64,000 nt of DNA from Lachnoclostridium sp. UBA1175 (GCA_002311665.1 DBYX01000007.1:1-64000), one strand, 5' to 3'; shown: positions 42,340-51,176, numbered from the stretch's first letter. Program-made: numbers and translations. The notes: a model not told the origin generated them from the sequence alone.

Positions 42340-42611
42340 TGACAAAACTGATCGTAGTGTTGTTGGTCGGATTTCTGGTTGTATGTGCGATCGGCGTGAG
42401 CGCCGCGAAGAGTCTGCTCGTGTCCGTCGTGATCTTTATGTCTTACAGCCTGGTTATGTCCATTGTGTGGATCTTCCTGGAGTCGCCGGATCTCGCCATC
42501 ACGGAGGCCGCGGTTGGCGCCGGAGTCACGAGCGTGCTTTTCTTCGTGACGCTTCGGAAGATCAATGCCGTTGAGGAGGATGACGATGAGTCGGATACGG
42601 AAGAATTATGA
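42336..42611 (+). CDS. MbhD-like (DUF4040) antiporter subunit
   Basis: A 91-residue protein with three membrane segments matching the MbhD/DUF4040 domain, recognisable by SPDLAITEAAVGAGVTSVLF (the PDVAxTEAAVG family motif). In standard bacterial Mrp complexes this domain is fused to the C-terminus of MrpA; in archaeal Mbh complexes it is a separate MbhD. Here it is separate. It overlaps mrpG upstream by 4 bases and the next gene by 26. Confidence 0.85.
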   Translation: MMTKLIVVLLVGFLVVCAIGVSAAKSLLVSVVIFMSYSLVMSIVWIFLESPDLAITEAAVGAGVTSVLFFVTLRKINAVEEDDDESDTEEL

Positions 42612-43665
42612 AAATTCGTTCGCGCATCGTTTCCTCGTCTTCGTAAAGGGTGACAAGCCTTTGCCCGAGGAAGACCACGTGGAGGAGTGGCGAAACCGCG
42701 TGGCGGAGGTGAAGGAGACCGAGCGCACGGAAAATGCCAACTATATCGAGCTTGCGGAGACCGATCCGTACGAGGACGCGAAGCGTTTTGCGCAGATGTC
42801 GGGCGTGAAAGTGTTCCGCAAGATCTACTATGTGCTTGCCGTGTTGATGTGCCTGATGATCATCGGCATGCTGATCATGAACGTGATGTATATGCCCCGG
42901 TTCGGCAGCGCGGAGACGCCGACGAACAACGAGGTTGCGGAGAGATACCTCGAGAAGGGAAGCGAGGAGACCGGCGTTGTGAACACGGTCACCGGAATGA
43001 TCCTGCAGTACCGTGCTTTCGATACGTTCGGAGAGACCAATGTGCTCTTCGTGGCAGCCTGTTCGGTGATGATCCTTCTGTTCCGGAAGACGGAGCCGGA
43101 GAAGGCTCCCCGCAAGGGAAAGCGGAAGAGGAAGGATGCCGCGGCAGGGAATGCCCCGGAGGGACCTTCCGTCAGTACAGCGGATGGACAGACGGAGGCA
43201 CCGTCCTGCGTATGGCCGCCGGCGATGGACACGGAGGAGATGGAGCCGGCGCCGGATGTCATTCTGCAGAATGTCGCGCGCGTCGTCGTGCCGCTCATTT
43301 TCCTGTTCGGACTGTACATCCTTCTGAACGGACATCTCTCGCCCGGAGGCGGATTTTCCGGAGGAGCCGTGATCGGAGCGGGCCTGATCCTGTACAATGC
43401 GGCGTTCGGATTCCGCGCGACGAGACGGTTCTTCGATGAGAAGGTGTATGACATCATCAAAGTCGGATCGCTCTGCCTGTACGCGCTGATCATCGCATAT
43501 TACCTGTTCACGGGAGCCAACGGGATCGCTTCGGTCGTTCCGCTCGGCAGACTCGGGACCATCCTGAGCTCGGGACTGATCCTGCCGATCAACCTTCTGG
43601 TCGGACTGGAGGTCGCCTGCACGATGTACGCATTTTACGCGCTGTTCCGAAGAGGAACGTTCTGA
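42586..43665 (+). CDS. mrpB: MbhE-like region fused to Mrp/Mnh subunit B
   Basis: A 359-residue protein that appears to join two subunits. The N-terminal part (about 1-180) has a charged 75-residue cytoplasmic start, a membrane helix (VFRKIYYVLAVLMCLMIIGM), an extracellular loop with NEVAERYLEKGSEETGVVN and TVTGMILQYRAFDTFGE (the MbhE motif), and a second helix. A Lys-rich linker follows. The C-terminal part (about 225-359) is MnhB/MrpB: VVPLIFLFGLYILLNGHLSPGGGFSGG is diagnostic. GAGGAGGA precedes the ATG at 42586. Separate genes encode these parts in most archaeal clusters. Confidence 0.85.
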   Translation: MSRIRKNYENSFAHRFLVFVKGDKPLPEEDHVEEWRNRVAEVKETERTENANYIELAETDPYEDAKRFAQMSGVKVFRKIYYVLAVLMCLMIIGMLIMNVMYMPRFGSAETPTNNEVAERYLEKGSEETGVVNTVTGMILQYRAFDTFGETNVLFVAACSVMILLFRKTEPEKAPRKGKRKRKDAAAGNAPEGPSVSTADGQTEAPSCVWPPAMDTEEMEPAPDVILQNVARVVVPLIFLFGLYILLNGHLSPGGGFSGGAVIGAGLILYNAAFGFRATRRFFDEKVYDIIKVGSLCLYALIIAYYLFTGANGIASVVPLGRLGTILSSGLILPINLLVGLEVACTMYAFYALFRRGTF

Positions 43666-43703
43666 CCGTCCGCGTGACGGAGATCGATGGGGAGGTGTCG
43701 GTT

Positions 43704-44078
43704 TTGGATGCCCTTTTTGAAAACTATCTTGCCGTGGTCTCCATGGTGCTGTTCGGGATCGGGTTCGGAAACCTGCTGTTGCAAAAGAACCTGATCAAGA
43801 AGATCATCGGACTCAATATCATGGACACGGCGGTTTACCTGTTTCTCGCCTCGATGGGCTACATCTCGGGGCGGCTCGCGCCGATCATCACGGACGGTGA
43901 CACGACCGCGTCGCGGTACGTCAACCCGATCCCGAGCGGTCTGGTGCTCACCGGTATCGTCGTCTCGGTCAGCGTGACGGCGCTGATGCTGGCGCTCACG
44001 ATCCGGCTGTACCGCAGATACCGCACGCTGGATATCGACGAGATCACGCTTCTGGTACGCCGGGAGCACAACGAATAA
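43704..44078 (+). CDS. mrpC: Mrp/Mnh antiporter subunit C (NuoK-like)
   Basis: A 124-residue NuoK-like protein with three membrane helices: YLAVVSMVLFGIGFGNLLLQ, LIKKIIGLNIMDTAVYLFLA and IVVSVSVTALMLALTIRLYRRY. The buried acidic residue expected in this family appears near Asp in NIMDTAV. GGGGAGG (43689-43695) lies eight bases before an in-frame TTG at 43704, which I take as the start; a GTG at 43674 has no ribosome site. A GC-rich hairpin follows the stop. Confidence 0.87.
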   Translation: MDALFENYLAVVSMVLFGIGFGNLLLQKNLIKKIIGLNIMDTAVYLFLASMGYISGRLAPIITDGDTTASRYVNPIPSGLVLTGIVVSVSVTALMLALTIRLYRRYRTLDIDEITLLVRREHNE

Positions 44079-44082
44079 AAAA

Positions 44083-44107
44083 CGTGCCGGTTCGGCACGG
44101 GATTTTC
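44083..44107 (+). terminator. Possible partial terminator between mrpC and the first D-type subunit
   Basis: CGTGCCG (44083-44089) pairs with CGGCACG (44093-44099) around GTT, followed by GGATTTTC. With only four T's it would at most attenuate, possibly setting the ratio of small subunits to large antiporter subunits. Confidence 0.35.
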
Positions 44108-44120
44108 GGAGAAGCACAGT

Positions 44121-45617
44121 ATGGATTTTGTACGCAATTTTCCGCTTTTCAGCATACTGCTGCCGATGGTCTCCGGTCCGATTTCCTCGGTAATGTCGGG
44201 AAAATGGGCGAAGAGGCTCAATTTTGCAGTAGTGACGGTGTCGGGACTGTTGTCAGTCGCGGCTCTCGTTTACGTGCTCTCGACGGGTGAGGCGTACACG
44301 TACCGGATGGGAGCTTTTCCGGCACCGTTCGGCAACGAGATCCGCGTGGGCGTGCTGGAGGCGATGACGGCGACGTTCTTCTGCTTCGTCATGCTCCTGT
44401 CGATCGTCGGCGGATACCGTTTCACCGCGGTGGACGTGCCGGAGGAGAAGCAGAACCTCTACTATATTATGCTGAACCTCCTGCTGAGCTCGCTGCTCGC
44501 GCTCATTTACACAAACGATATGTTCACGGGCTACGTGTTCATCGAGATCAACACGATCGCGGCCTGCGGCCTGATCATGATCCGCGGGTGGGGAAGAAAC
44601 CTCCTCGCGGCGATCAAGTATATGATCATGTCACTGCTCGGATCGGGTCTTGTGCTGATCTCGCTCTCGATCCTGTACGGGATCACGGGGCACCTTCTGA
44701 TGGAGCAGATGCACGAGTCCGTCGTGAAGATCATGGAGCAGGGGACCTACACGGAGCCGCTGACCGTTGCGGTCGGTCTGTTCTGCGTCGGTATCGCCAT
44801 CAAATCGGCGCTGTTCCCGTTCCATTCCTGGCTGCCCGACGCATATGGCTACTCGACCTGCGCGTCGAGCGCGATCCTCTCGAGCCTCGTCTCGAAGGGA
44901 TACATTTTCCTTCTGATCAAGTTTTTCTACCGCGTCATCGGCACGGACATCATCCATCAGATCCAGGTGGATGACGTGCTGTTCGTGTTCGGTATCGCGG
45001 GTATGGTGTTCGGCTCCGTGAGCGCGATCCAGCAGACCGACGTGAGCCGTATGATCGCATTTTCCTCGGTCGCGCAGATCGGATACATCTATATGGGCTT
45101 CGGCCTGAACACGGAGGCCGGAATGATCGCGTCGATCTTCCATATTCTCGCGCATGCGGCCGGCAAATCGATGCTGTTCATCTCGCTGAACAGTCTCTCG
45201 GACGGCACGTGGGAGTACGCGAACTACCGAAGACTGCGGGGGGCGGCGTACCGGCACCGGATCGCGGGACTCGGGTTCGCCGTGGGCTCGCTGTCGATGG
45301 TCGGCATACCGCTGCTGGCGGGCTTCACGTCGAAGGTGTATTACGCGAAGGCCGCATTCGGCGTGGGATCGACTTATAAGATGCTGATCGCCCTGGTGGC
45401 GCTGGCCATCAGTACCATATTAAACGCAATGTATTTCATCGGTCAGCTGATCAACATCTACACGCCGCTCGTCGTAGAGCCGGAACCCGGCAAGGTGAGA
45501 CACGCGACGGCGACGCGCATCGCGGTGTTTATGTTCATTATCGTCAATTTCGTACTCGGAATGGGATCCGAGCCGGTGTTCCGGTGGATCCAGACGGGCC
45601 TGGCACAGTTTAAGTAG
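44121..45617 (+). CDS. mrpD: Proton-translocating antiporter subunit, NuoN/MrpD type (copy 1)
   Basis: A 498-residue membrane protein of the complex I/Mrp antiporter family (Proton_antipo_M), with about 14 membrane helices. The key charged residues of the half-channels are in place: Glu142 (YVFIEINT), Lys228 (IAIKSALFPFHSWLP), Lys259 (SLVSKGY) and Lys405 (GFTSKVY). TDVSRMIAFSSVAQIGY is a further family motif. Of the four copies it lies next to mrpC, the normal place of MrpD/MbhH. It is likely to conduct protons and/or Na+ across the membrane. Confidence 0.92.
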   Translation: MDFVRNFPLFSILLPMVSGPISSVMSGKWAKRLNFAVVTVSGLLSVAALVYVLSTGEAYTYRMGAFPAPFGNEIRVGVLEAMTATFFCFVMLLSIVGGYRFTAVDVPEEKQNLYYIMLNLLLSSLLALIYTNDMFTGYVFIEINTIAACGLIMIRGWGRNLLAAIKYMIMSLLGSGLVLISLSILYGITGHLLMEQMHESVVKIMEQGTYTEPLTVAVGLFCVGIAIKSALFPFHSWLPDAYGYSTCASSAILSSLVSKGYIFLLIKFFYRVIGTDIIHQIQVDDVLFVFGIAGMVFGSVSAIQQTDVSRMIAFSSVAQIGYIYMGFGLNTEAGMIASIFHILAHAAGKSMLFISLNSLSDGTWEYANYRRLRGAAYRHRIAGLGFAVGSLSMVGIPLLAGFTSKVYYAKAAFGVGSTYKMLIALVALAISTILNAMYFIGQLINIYTPLVVEPEPGKVRHATATRIAVFMFIIVNFVLGMGSEPVFRWIQTGLAQFK

Positions 45618-45638
45618 CACAGGAGTGAGGAGGGGTAT

Positions 45639-47198
45639 ATGATTGGAGCTTGGGTGATACCGATTACCGTAGTGGTGCCGTTGCTGGGAGCGATCCTTCT
45701 GATGACTCCCTTGTACCGCAAGAGTATCCGGGTAGTGAGAACGGTCACGGGCGCGTTCGTGACGGCGACCGCATTTCTGGTCGTCGCGGTCGCGCTGCTC
45801 GGAGAGAAGGAGATCGAACTCTTTGAACTGCTGCCGGACATCCCCGTGTTCTTCCGGTCGGACAAGACGGCGGTCTGGTTCGCCGTGCTCACGGTCGCGA
45901 TGTGGATGACATCGACCTTATTTTCCTTCGAGTATATGAAGCACGAGAAGAGGGAGACCAGATACTGCATCTTCTCGCTGCTGGCGCTCGCGGCGCTGAT
46001 GGGCGTATGCTTCTCGGGAAACCTTGTCACCACCTATCTTTTCTATGAGATGATGACGCTCGCGTCGTTCCCGCTCGTCATGCACGAGCAGACGAAGGAG
46101 GCGATCTCCGCGGGCATCACATACCTGTATTACTCGCTCGCAGGCGCGTTCCTCGGACTGATCGGCGTGTTTTTCCTCTACAGTTTCGCGGAGGAGCGCT
46201 CGGTTGCCGGCGGCGTGGTCTCGTACGCGGCAGGCGGTTTTATCCGCGGTGACCTCAGCACCAGCGAGAAGACGGCGCTCACGATCGTCGTGTTCTTTAT
46301 GCTGATCGGTCTCGGTTCCAAGGTCGGTATGTATCCGCTCCACGGATGGCTGCCGAAGGCGCATCCGGTGGCGCCGGCGCCCGCGTCGGCGCTTCTGTCG
46401 GGCAATATCACGAAGATGGGAATTCTCTTCATTATCCGCGTCGTGTTTTTCTCAATCGGTCCGAAGTTTTTGCAGGGCAGCTGGGCGCAGTACGCGCTGC
46501 TCGGTCTGGCGCTGTTGACGGTGTTCCTGGGGTCCATGCTTGCGTTCCGCGAGAAGGTCTTCAAGAAGCGTCTCGCATACTCGACGGTCAGCCAGACATC
46601 CTATGTTCTGGTGGGTATCTACCTGCTTGCGCCGATTGCGGCGGTGGGTGCTTTCCTGCACATCATATTCCACTCCATCACCAAGAACCTGCTGTTCCTG
46701 TGTGCCGGAGCGATCATATACCGGACCGGCCGCACGAAGGTCGCGGAGATGAAGGGCGTCGGTCTGATCATGCCGATCACGATGATCAGTTTTACGCTCG
46801 GCGGCCTGGCCCTCGTCGGCATTCCGCCGTTCTCGGGCTTTGTCAGCAAATGGTACCTTGCCTCCGGAGCGCTTGAGGCGGATGTCGGACCGGTGCGCTA
46901 TATCGCGCCTGTGATCCTGATCATCAGTGCGCTGTTGACGGCGGGCTACCTGATCACCATGTCCTCGGACGCATTTTTCGTTGTCGATCCGGAGCACGAC
47001 GAGAAGGAGAACGGTGAGGAGAAGGAACCCGCGGAGGAGGTCGCAACCTTCCGCGAGGGGGACGAAGAGAAGAAGGAGGCAAGCCTCTTCATGCTCATCC
47101 CTCTTGTGATCCTCGCGGCGGGCACCCTGTTCTTCGGTCTGTTCCCGAGTCTCCTGACCGGCTGGGTCGGCGACATCCTGAGCGGCGTGTTCTTATGA
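45639..47198 (+). CDS. Proton-translocating antiporter subunit (copy 2)
   Basis: A 519-residue paralogue of the preceding subunit. The conserved set is Glu137 (LFYEMMT), Lys228 (GLGSKVGMYPLHGWLPKAHP), Lys259 (GNITKMG) and Lys404 (GFVSKWY); the PKAHPVAPAPASALLSG loop is canonical. An acidic/Lys-rich cytoplasmic loop (DEKENGEEKEPAEE) of about 35 residues precedes the last helices. GTGAGGAGGGG precedes the ATG. 45 AT-rich bases separate it from copy 3. Confidence 0.92.
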   Translation: MIGAWVIPITVVVPLLGAILLMTPLYRKSIRVVRTVTGAFVTATAFLVVAVALLGEKEIELFELLPDIPVFFRSDKTAVWFAVLTVAMWMTSTLFSFEYMKHEKRETRYCIFSLLALAALMGVCFSGNLVTTYLFYEMMTLASFPLVMHEQTKEAISAGITYLYYSLAGAFLGLIGVFFLYSFAEERSVAGGVVSYAAGGFIRGDLSTSEKTALTIVVFFMLIGLGSKVGMYPLHGWLPKAHPVAPAPASALLSGNITKMGILFIIRVVFFSIGPKFLQGSWAQYALLGLALLTVFLGSMLAFREKVFKKRLAYSTVSQTSYVLVGIYLLAPIAAVGAFLHIIFHSITKNLLFLCAGAIIYRTGRTKVAEMKGVGLIMPITMISFTLGGLALVGIPPFSGFVSKWYLASGALEADVGPVRYIAPVILIISALLTAGYLITMSSDAFFVVDPEHDEKENGEEKEPAEEVATFREGDEEKKEASLFMLIPLVILAAGTLFFGLFPSLLTGWVGDILSGVFL

Positions 47199-47243
47199 TG
47201 TTTTAGAGTTATTATTAATTATGTTACGGAGTCCTGTGGGAAG

Positions 47244-48767
47244 ATGAGCGCATATTGGCTTTTAGTCCCGCTGTTCCTGCCGATCCTCGGCGGAGCGGCG
47301 CTCGGAATCGTAAAACCGCATTCCCGGCGAGTGATGGAGATCACGGTTATGACCGTGACGCTCCTTACTTCGGCATGTGTCGCGGTGATCCTCGCGGTTC
47401 ATCCCGGTGACGAAGCCATCATCCTGCAGCTCGCCGAGAGTCTGTCCGTCAAATTCTTCCTCGACGGCTCGTCCTGCGTCTTCGCGGGGCTGGTTGCGCT
47501 GCTGTGGCCGATCGCGTCGCTCTATGCGATCGAGTACATGGAGACGGAGGACCACAGGAATACATTTTTCGCATACTACACGATGACCTACGGCATCACG
47601 CTGGGCATCGCGTTCTCGGCCAACCTGATGACCATGTATATGTTCTACGAGATGCTCACGCTTGTGACCATCCCGCTGATGATGCACGGGCTTAGGTACA
47701 AATCGGTCGTCGCGACCAGAAAATATGTGCGTTACTCCATCGGCGGAGCGGCGTTCGCCTTCATCGGTTTCATCGCCATCGTCGTGTTCGGAGAGACGAT
47801 CGATTTCCGGCTCGGCGGCGTGCTCGCGGACATCGCGGGCAAGCGCACGATGTTGCGGATCGTCTATGTGATGGCCGTGCTCGGCTTCGGCGTGAAGGCG
47901 GCGGTGTTCCCGTTCCACGGCTGGCTCCCGAGCGCCTCGGTCGCGCCCACGCCGGTCACCGCGCTGCTGCACGCGGTCGCGGTCGTGAAGGCAGGAGCGT
48001 TCGCGATCATCCGCATCACCTACTACAGCTTCGGGACGACGTTTCTGCGCGGCTCGTGGGCGCAGTACACGGTGATGGGCTTTGCGATCTTCACGATGGT
48101 CTACGGCGCCGTCAAGGCGGTGAAAGAGCAGCATTGCAAGCGACGGCTGGCCTACTCGACGGTCAGCAACCTGTCGTACATCCTGTTCGCGGCCACGCTG
48201 ATGACCGAGGCGGGAATGACGGCCGCGTACGCGCATATGCTGGCGCACGGATTGATGAAGATCACGCTGTTCTACTGTATCGGCGCGGTCAACGTCAAGG
48301 CGCGCCGCCACTACGTGTGGGAGATGGACGGCATCGGAAGGCGGATGAAGCTTGTGTTCGCGGTATACACCGCGGCGGGGCTTTCGCTGATCGGAATCCC
48401 GCCGATGATCGGATTTGTCAGCAAATGGTACATCGGCAACGCCGCGGTCGCACAGGCCACGCCGTTTGCCTACGCCGGGCTTGCCGCGCTGATCCTCTCG
48501 GCGCTTCTGTCCGCGGCCTACATACTGGAGGTTGTGGTGCGCGCGTGGATGCCGCGTGAGAGTGCCGCGGAGACGACATCGAACACGGCGGACGAGGCGG
48601 AAAATGCCGCAGCAACGACCGCAGGTGCGGACGAGCCGGAGATTCGCAAGATCGGCTGGCGGATGCGGCTTCCGTTGATCCTCCTTGTGACGATGGTCGT
48701 GGTGATGGGGATCTGTTCCAAACCGCTGCTGCATTTTCTGACGGATGTCGCGGCGGGGATCCGGTGA
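47244..48767 (+). CDS. Proton-translocating antiporter subunit (copy 3)
   Basis: A 507-residue paralogue with Glu136 (MFYEMLT), Lys218 (GFGVKAAVFPFHGWLP), Lys249 (AVVKAG) and Lys394 (GFVSKWY) conserved. The loop after the TM7 motif reads SASVAPTPVTALLHA, closer to NuoL/M than to copies 2 and 4 (KAHP.AP). A hydrophilic loop with many Ala, Glu and Thr (about 432-470) precedes the last helix. It keeps the full set of charged residues, so it is expected to be active. Confidence 0.92.
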   Translation: MSAYWLLVPLFLPILGGAALGIVKPHSRRVMEITVMTVTLLTSACVAVILAVHPGDEAIILQLAESLSVKFFLDGSSCVFAGLVALLWPIASLYAIEYMETEDHRNTFFAYYTMTYGITLGIAFSANLMTMYMFYEMLTLVTIPLMMHGLRYKSVVATRKYVRYSIGGAAFAFIGFIAIVVFGETIDFRLGGVLADIAGKRTMLRIVYVMAVLGFGVKAAVFPFHGWLPSASVAPTPVTALLHAVAVVKAGAFAIIRITYYSFGTTFLRGSWAQYTVMGFAIFTMVYGAVKAVKEQHCKRRLAYSTVSNLSYILFAATLMTEAGMTAAYAHMLAHGLMKITLFYCIGAVNVKARRHYVWEMDGIGRRMKLVFAVYTAAGLSLIGIPPMIGFVSKWYIGNAAVAQATPFAYAGLAALILSALLSAAYILEVVVRAWMPRESAAETTSNTADEAENAAATTAGADEPEIRKIGWRMRLPLILLVTMVVVMGICSKPLLHFLTDVAAGIR

Positions 48768-48800
48768 CCGGAACGGTGACCGGTAAAGAAGGGTAGTATG

Positions 48801-48832
48801 CCGTTTCCGACGTCCTGAGCGGACGGAAGCGG
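48801..48832 (+). other. Hairpin in the gap before the last antiporter gene
   Basis: CCGTTTCCG-AC-GTCC pairs with GGAC-GGAAGCGG around TGAGC, giving about 12 pairs with a two-base bulge and a G-T pair. There is no uridine tract. The 112-base gap (48768-48879) is the largest in the operon. It could hold a processing site or a weak attenuator. Confidence 0.35.
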
Positions 48833-48879
48833 TTCGGTTGATATAGGGATTGTCCCGCAATGAATGAAAGGATGCGACG

Positions 48880-51051
48880 ATGAGCGGAAACCTGATCTTA
48901 CTGTTGCTCATACTGCTCCCCTTGTTCGGGGGGTACGCTTCGTGTGCTCTCGGCGCGTTCACGCGCAGCAGGGATCCGAAGGCCGCAGACATCATCGAGA
49001 AGACCGGCATCGCCGCGACGCTCGTGTCCGTCTTCGCGCTCACGATGTACATCGCACTCAGAGTCGCCGGCGGAGCAACCTTCGCGCTGGACATTCCGAA
49101 ACTGTGCGGGCTCGGCCTGTATTTTGAGGCGGACGGTTTCCGCGCCGTGTACGTGGCGGTGAGCGCGTTCGCATGGATGACTTCGACGTTGTTCTTCTTC
49201 TGGTACGGGGCAGGAGAGAAGCATAACACGCGATACTACGTGTTCACGATGATCACGTTCTCGTGCACGCTCGGCGTATTCCTTGCGGCGGACCTCTTCA
49301 CGCTGTTCGTATTCTTCGAGGGAATGTCGCTGGCGTCCTACGTGTGGGTGGCGCAGGAGCAGACGCGCAACGCGATCCGCGCATCCAAGACATACCTGGC
49401 TGTATCCGTCATCGGCGGACTCGCCCTCCTGACGGGCATTCTTCTGCTGAAGCATAGCGTGGGAACGCTCTGGATCACGCAGCTGTGGTGGTACAGTTAC
49501 CAGGCGACCTCCCGCAGCGAACTGTACGCGGCGGGCGCGTGCATGCTGGTCGGATTCGGCGCCAAAGCCGGCTGCTGGCCGCTGCACATCTGGCTTCCGA
49601 AGGCACACCCGGAGGCACCGGCCTCCGCGTCGGCGCTTCTGTCCGGAATCCTGACGAAGACCGGCGTGCTTGGCGTGCTGATCCTTTCCGGACGCATTTT
49701 CATCAGCGACGCACAATGGGGCACCGTGATCACGTTCCTGGGCGTGGCGACCATGCTGGTCGGCGCCGTGATCGCACTGTTCTCCACGGATATCAAGCAT
49801 ATGCTGGCGTGTTCGTCCGTCTCGCAGATCGGTTTCATCCTGACGGGCGCGGGCGTCGTGTGCGTCATGTCGGGCGGCGGTTACGCGAACGCGATCGGCG
49901 GCTGCCTGCTGCATATGATCAACCATTCGTTCTTTAAACTGATCCTGTTCCTCGTGGCGGGTATCGTTGTGAAAAATGTGCACTCCCGCGACCTCAACAA
50001 GGTCCGCGGTTTCGGCCGCAACAAACCGTGGCTTATGGTCCTGGTGCTCACGGCGTCGCTCGGCATCGCGGGTATCCCCGGACTGTCCGGCTACGTCTCG
50101 AAGACGCTTCTCCACGAGGCGATCGTGATCTGCCACGAGTCGGGCGGCGGTGTCGCATTCCTGATCGCGGAGTACCTCTTCCTGTTTGCGGGAGGCTGCA
50201 CGCTCGCGTATATGACCAAATTTTTCGTCGTGCTGTTCCTGCGCAAGCCTTCGCCGGAGGTGATCGAGGCGGACATTTTGCACAGGAAGCACTATGCGCC
50301 GGTCATCCCGATGGTCCTGATGTCCGTTGTCGCTTTTCTGATCTTTGTAGGAGGATCGCTGCCGGAGGTGTTCATGCGCCCGCTGGCGACATTCATGTCG
50401 TCCGCGACGGACTATCCGCCGCTCCGCGCGCTGCCGGAGTTGTTCGGGTGGGAGTGCCTCAAGGGCAGTCTGATCTCCGTTACCGTCGGTGTTCTGTTGT
50501 TCTTCTTCGCGGTGCGCCCGTTTGTGATGAAGAGGAAAATGCCGCTTCGGGAGACGCCGGAGTATGTCGACCGTCTGGAGCGTGCGCCCGGGCTTGAGAA
50601 TGTCGTGTACCGGCCGATGCTTCTGTCGGTGCTTCCAACCTTCTGCGGTACGGTGATGCGCGGGCTCGAGCTGGGTACCGAGGGCTTCGGACTCGGCGTG
50701 TTCAAGATATGCAAGAGCATCCTCACGATGCTCGACAAGACGATCGACGCGGCGATGCTGTTGCTGCGGCGCACGGTGCTTCGGCCGGTGTGCGAGCAGC
50801 GGACCAACACGCTCGGCGAGGCGGTGTGCAACCCGATCGGTCACATCGGCAACGGGTTCGTGCGCCTGTGGAACGCGACCTTCGGGCGGAAGCACCCGAA
50901 GAACGCGGATTGCGTTGCGGCGGTCAACCGCGCGAGGGAAAACGTGACCGAGAGCGTGAAACTCGTCTCCCGAAGCCTGTCTTACGGGTTGATGGCGTTC
51001 TGTATCGGTCTGATCATTCTGCTCGTATACATTTTGCTCAATCTCGGCTGA
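48880..51051 (+). CDS. Proton-translocating antiporter subunit with long C-terminal extension (copy 4)
   Basis: A 723-residue paralogue, about 200 residues longer than the others. The core (1-480) has Glu147 (FFEGMS), Lys229 (GFGAKAGCWPLHIWLPKAHPEAP in parts), Lys260 (ILTKTG) and Lys408 (GYVSKTL). The extension has further membrane helices, a long region without hydrophobic segments (about 565-695) that includes probable amphipathic helices, and a final membrane helix (about 700-722). The layout recalls the lateral helix plus terminal anchor of NuoL, which braces neighbouring antiporter subunits; that comparison is inference. A strong terminator follows. Confidence 0.9.
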   Translation: MSGNLILLLLILLPLFGGYASCALGAFTRSRDPKAADIIEKTGIAATLVSVFALTMYIALRVAGGATFALDIPKLCGLGLYFEADGFRAVYVAVSAFAWMTSTLFFFWYGAGEKHNTRYYVFTMITFSCTLGVFLAADLFTLFVFFEGMSLASYVWVAQEQTRNAIRASKTYLAVSVIGGLALLTGILLLKHSVGTLWITQLWWYSYQATSRSELYAAGACMLVGFGAKAGCWPLHIWLPKAHPEAPASASALLSGILTKTGVLGVLILSGRIFISDAQWGTVITFLGVATMLVGAVIALFSTDIKHMLACSSVSQIGFILTGAGVVCVMSGGGYANAIGGCLLHMINHSFFKLILFLVAGIVVKNVHSRDLNKVRGFGRNKPWLMVLVLTASLGIAGIPGLSGYVSKTLLHEAIVICHESGGGVAFLIAEYLFLFAGGCTLAYMTKFFVVLFLRKPSPEVIEADILHRKHYAPVIPMVLMSVVAFLIFVGGSLPEVFMRPLATFMSSATDYPPLRALPELFGWECLKGSLISVTVGVLLFFFAVRPFVMKRKMPLRETPEYVDRLERAPGLENVVYRPMLLSVLPTFCGTVMRGLELGTEGFGLGVFKICKSILTMLDKTIDAAMLLLRRTVLRPVCEQRTNTLGEAVCNPIGHIGNGFVRLWNATFGRKHPKNADCVAAVNRARENVTESVKLVSRSLSYGLMAFCIGLIILLVYILLNLG

Positions 51052-51052
51052 G

Positions 51053-51084
51053 AAGCGGGGAACGCGCCTGCGTTCCCGCTTTTT
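51053..51084 (+). terminator. Terminator of the antiporter operon
   Basis: AAGCGGGGAACGC (51053-51065) pairs with GCGTTCCCGCTT (51070-51081), with one bulged G, around a GCCT loop. T's run from 51080 to 51084. Confidence 0.88.
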
Positions 51085-51109
51085 CGCGTGTTCGGGGCAG
51101 AAGTTTATC

Positions 51110-51138
51110 TTGTTTTGCATAGCGGGTTGGGGTATAAT
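51110..51138 (+). promoter_or_regulatory. Sigma-A promoter of folD
   Basis: TTGTTT (51110-51115) and a perfect TATAAT (51133-51138) are 17 bases apart. The start would be near 51145, about 30 bases before folD. It probably also serves rimO and the genes that follow. Confidence 0.78.
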
Positions 51139-51176
51139 AATTCCTGTTTACGGAATTTTTCGGTCGGAGGTGCCAT

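Noticed and set aside
41121..51051. Respiratory complex I (nuo) operon
   Set aside because: NuoL/M/N/K-like subunits are present, but no NuoB, C, D, E, F, G, H or I homologue is found, and MnhE, F, G and B-type subunits place it with Mrp/Mbh antiporters.
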